Below, piece after piece: positions 62,065 to 64,000 of a stretch of DNA of 64,000 nt (position 1 is its first letter; the number at the start of each line of letters is the position of its first letter). The DNA lies in NCBI GenBank assembly GCA_018402565.1, contig JAGYIQ010000003.1:447746-511745 (forward strand). Reading direction: 5' to 3'. Made by a program: the position numbers and the translations under genes. Under the pieces are notes generated by a model. The model was not told the origin of the DNA. It did no database searches and worked only from the letters and a program-made list of their open reading frames with translations. Origin of the DNA: Pirellulaceae bacterium (lineage in GTDB: Bacteria > Planctomycetota > Planctomycetia > Pirellulales > Pirellulaceae).

Positions 62065-62835
62065 TCATCCGGCCGACGCGCGTTGCAACTGGGTTAAGGG
62101 GACATAGAACTTCAAATAGCTGCCCCCATCGGTGTATTTTTGGCCCCTTTGATGGGGAACCAGGACCGTGGCCCGCCGTGTGATGCGGTTCACCGTCCCC
62201 ACCCACTGCTGGCCGTTGGCCGAGAAACTGACTCGATCGCCGACGCGAATACCGAAGTCCTTGCGGGCCTTGTCGACCGGCGTCAGCAGCTCGTGACTGG
62301 ACTTGCGATGATCGAACAGCCCGTGGGCAATCCGCAAGAATCGCTGCGCCGAGCAACTGGAGTGGAACCAGACCAGCATTTCGCAGAGATGGATCATCTC
62401 GTGTTCCATGACCCGCTGCATGGCTTGCAGGCGATTGTCGCACTGCAAGCCCGTCACCATGATCGGCTGGCCGTTCTGAAAGGACTCAAACAGCAGCGTG
62501 GTCGACAGAGCGATTTCGAACCGGGGCGGACGATGCATGGACTTGGGGAAGTGCCAACGAGTCGTCTTGCCGCCAGCACTGGTCATCCGCCGCGACAAAC
62601 GAAACGAGAGACTGGAGCCCATGTTGGCCAAGGCCAGATCGATCTGCCCGTTGAAGAACATGTCGTCGTAGAGATGAAAGAGCAGTTTCAGATCGCCGGC
62701 CGAGATCGTCTGGAAGTTGGGCAGCCGCACACCCGAGCTCTGTCGGAGCACCGATTGAAAGATATCCAACTGCCGCCCGGCGATTTGGGTGGGCGGCAAT
62801 CGCCCCGCCAGCAGCACTTTTTCTAATCCCGTCAC
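62065..62835 (-). CDS. SprT-like zinc metalloprotease-family protein
   Basis: The zinc motif HEMIH lies in VMEHEMIHLCEMLVW, with a third ligand region SAQRFLRIAHGLFDH, as in the SprT/Spartan family. The N-terminal part has LYDDMFFNGQIDLAL, typical of SprT. The C-terminal 60 residues (GDRVSFSANGQQWVGTVNRI) look like a small beta barrel. 256 residues. Protease activity is likely but unproven. Confidence 0.8.
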   Translation of the reverse strand: MTGLEKVLLAGRLPPTQIAGRQLDIFQSVLRQSSGVRLPNFQTISAGDLKLLFHLYDDMFFNGQIDLALANMGSSLSFRLSRRMTSAGGKTTRWHFPKSMHRPPRFEIALSTTLLFESFQNGQPIMVTGLQCDNRLQAMQRVMEHEMIHLCEMLVWFHSSCSAQRFLRIAHGLFDHRKSSHELLTPVDKARKDFGIRVGDRVSFSANGQQWVGTVNRITRRATVLVPHQRGQKYTDGGSYLKFYVPLTQLQRASAG

Positions 62836-63061
62836 GCTTCTCTCCGTGGTGGCTGTCGATCGGCGGCTCCTTGTCCATCGACGGGCCGGCGACCATCGGT
62901 TATTGTAAGCGGACCGGTCGGATACAAGTCAACCCGAGTTGAACGCTAGCAGTTTTTGTGGGCGGTGCGGCGGCAGAGGCGTCGGCAGGTAGGCCCGGCC
63001 CACGAGGAACGGGTTGATTTTTCGTAACCGTTTCGGGATGGTACTCGTAAAGGATTCCGCG

Positions 63062-63730
63062 ATGGATTGGTTGGCTTTCGCTGTGATTGGCGGCGTGGTG
63101 GCGGTGGTCTTGATACTGGTCGCGACGTCGCATTTGGCGGCCAAGCGTCGCCGCGAGGCGATCGAGAACCTGGCCCAGTCCTTGGGTTTGGAGTTTCAAC
63201 CGACGGTCAGTCCCGAAACGATGTCCTGGTTGACCGAGGTCGCCTACTTCAGCCGCGGCCACAGCCATCAGATCCTCAATCATTTATCTGGGGGGACCGA
63301 CGAGACCGAAATCCACATTTTGGATTTTCATTACACGATCGGCAGCGGCAAAAACGCTTCGCACAAACGCCAGACCGTGGTGGCCTTGGTGTCGGCAGCT
63401 TTGCAGGTGCCGGGGTTTGATTTGGCCCCCGAGTCGATCTTTACGCGGTTTAGCGAGTGGTTCGGGGTGCAGGACATCGATTTCGAGTCGCATCCGGAGT
63501 TCTCGGATAAGTTCATGCTGCAAGCCACAAACGAGGAGGCGGTGCGACAGTTCATGGACCAACCCTTAATGGACTTTTTCTGTAAAACACCCGATATCTA
63601 TTTAAATGTCCGTCGTGGCTTTTTGTGCTTGTACCGGCCCGACAAGGTAGTGCCACCCGAGCAGTGGAAGGACTTGATGGGCGAAGGGTTTGCCGCCTAC
63701 CAAGCACTCGTGGAACGAATGGCTCGCTGA
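63062..63730 (+). CDS. Hypothetical protein with one N-terminal membrane helix
   Basis: From ATG 63062 (MDWLAFAVIGGVVAVVLILVA) a membrane anchor precedes about 195 soluble residues with LAQSLGLEFQPTVSPETMSW and IHILDFHYTIGSGKNASHKRQ. Similar anchored proteins occur widely without known function. The longer frame from 63014 is less likely. Confidence 0.7.
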   Translation: MDWLAFAVIGGVVAVVLILVATSHLAAKRRREAIENLAQSLGLEFQPTVSPETMSWLTEVAYFSRGHSHQILNHLSGGTDETEIHILDFHYTIGSGKNASHKRQTVVALVSAALQVPGFDLAPESIFTRFSEWFGVQDIDFESHPEFSDKFMLQATNEEAVRQFMDQPLMDFFCKTPDIYLNVRRGFLCLYRPDKVVPPEQWKDLMGEGFAAYQALVERMAR

Positions 63731-63867
63731 GAAAGGTCCGCGTGCTTGAAATGTTACCGTTCACGGTTGGGAGAAAATTCTCGAGGCTGGTGCATTCCGC
63801 AAGTCGGTTGGTTCTCGGGGTAAACCGACAGCGTTCTCCAGTTGATTTGACTCGCAAACAATCGACT

Positions 63868-63915
63868 GGTTAGCCCGACTTGCTGCATGGCACCCTACGG
63901 GGCGTGAACGGTTAC
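63868..63915. repeat. Dispersed intergenic repeat, inverted copy at 60587-60635
   Basis: GCCCGACTTGCTGC, then CACCC and GGGGCGTGAACGGTTAC recur in inverse orientation at 60587-60635 and in part at 13088-13131. The remaining right-end sequence (63916-64000) holds no gene. Confidence 0.65.
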
Positions 63916-64000
63916 CTTGAAATCATGCTGACTCAACAGCCGATCGATTCGAGTAGGAGTACGAGCACGAAAAACCGATCACACCGTTGAATGGCGGGGG

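Noticed and set aside
59419..62097. An 892-residue open frame on the plus strand
   Set aside because: It is antisense to the epimerase and oxidoreductase genes, whose motifs are clear. Its Arg/His/Gln-rich composition is that of a high-GC shadow.

Overview
The window looks like chromosome of a planctomycete, probably a Pirellulales-type bacterium. This is an inference from gene content and style: a planctomycete-type Ser/Thr kinase, a TPR-CHAT protein, a Tat-exported Gfo/Idh/MocA oxidoreductase, lipid A genes (lpxD, lpxI), a creatininase-like protein, and small membrane proteins with an N-terminal NPYES/NPYAVSS motif. No rRNA or tRNA gene was seen.

Bases 1-33,000 are mostly ordinary chromosome. 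In order they carry: a TPR-CHAT protein whose GQxPPA-repeat tail is out of frame; a Ser/Thr kinase; an RluA-type pseudouridine synthase; a TlpA-like lipoprotein with TGA exactly at the first redox cysteine, so a candidate selenoprotein; an RsmC-like methyltransferase overlapping mutY; a repeat-filled gap (9.8-13.1 kb) holding an IS4-family element and a 14-bp minisatellite; a DUF2617-like gene; lpxD-lpxI divergent from dnaB; a TrhO-RluA fusion coupled to an S1-domain protein; trpE; an RsuA-type pseudouridine synthase; an RND pump with its adaptor; a creatininase-like gene; and a sterol-desaturase/fatty-acid-hydroxylase gene whose 5' end is partly duplicated at 33.8 kb.

Bases about 35.5-59.3 kb are a long integron gene-cassette array. 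I recognise about 45 attC-like sites: imperfect inverted repeats of about 75-100 bp bounded by xxxxAAC and GTTxxxx. They separate small genes that are all read on the minus strand, each with its stop codon next to an attC. No integron integrase gene lies in the window, so locally this is a CALIN (cluster of attC sites lacking an integrase). Cargo resembles immunity, toxin-antitoxin and small unknown families: SUFU, SUKH, DUF4375/DMP19, DUF4272, DUF6000, DUF2750, DUF433, PIN plus antitoxin, leucine-rich-repeat proteins, lipoproteins and small membrane proteins. Many cassette genes carry one or more frameshifts.

The most striking feature is a nearly identical cassette of about 250 bp without a convincing gene, present 17 times (once decayed). 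It usually lies just upstream of a gene-bearing cassette and carries an invariant TTGACT box 16-17 bp before CAAAAT/CAGAAT, pointing the same way as the cassette genes. I propose it is a dispersed promoter (or small-RNA) cassette that supplies transcription along the array.

Bases 59.5-64 kb return to ordinary chromosome: an NAD-dependent epimerase, a Gfo/Idh/MocA oxidoreductase, a SprT-like metalloprotease-type protein and a membrane-anchored unknown.
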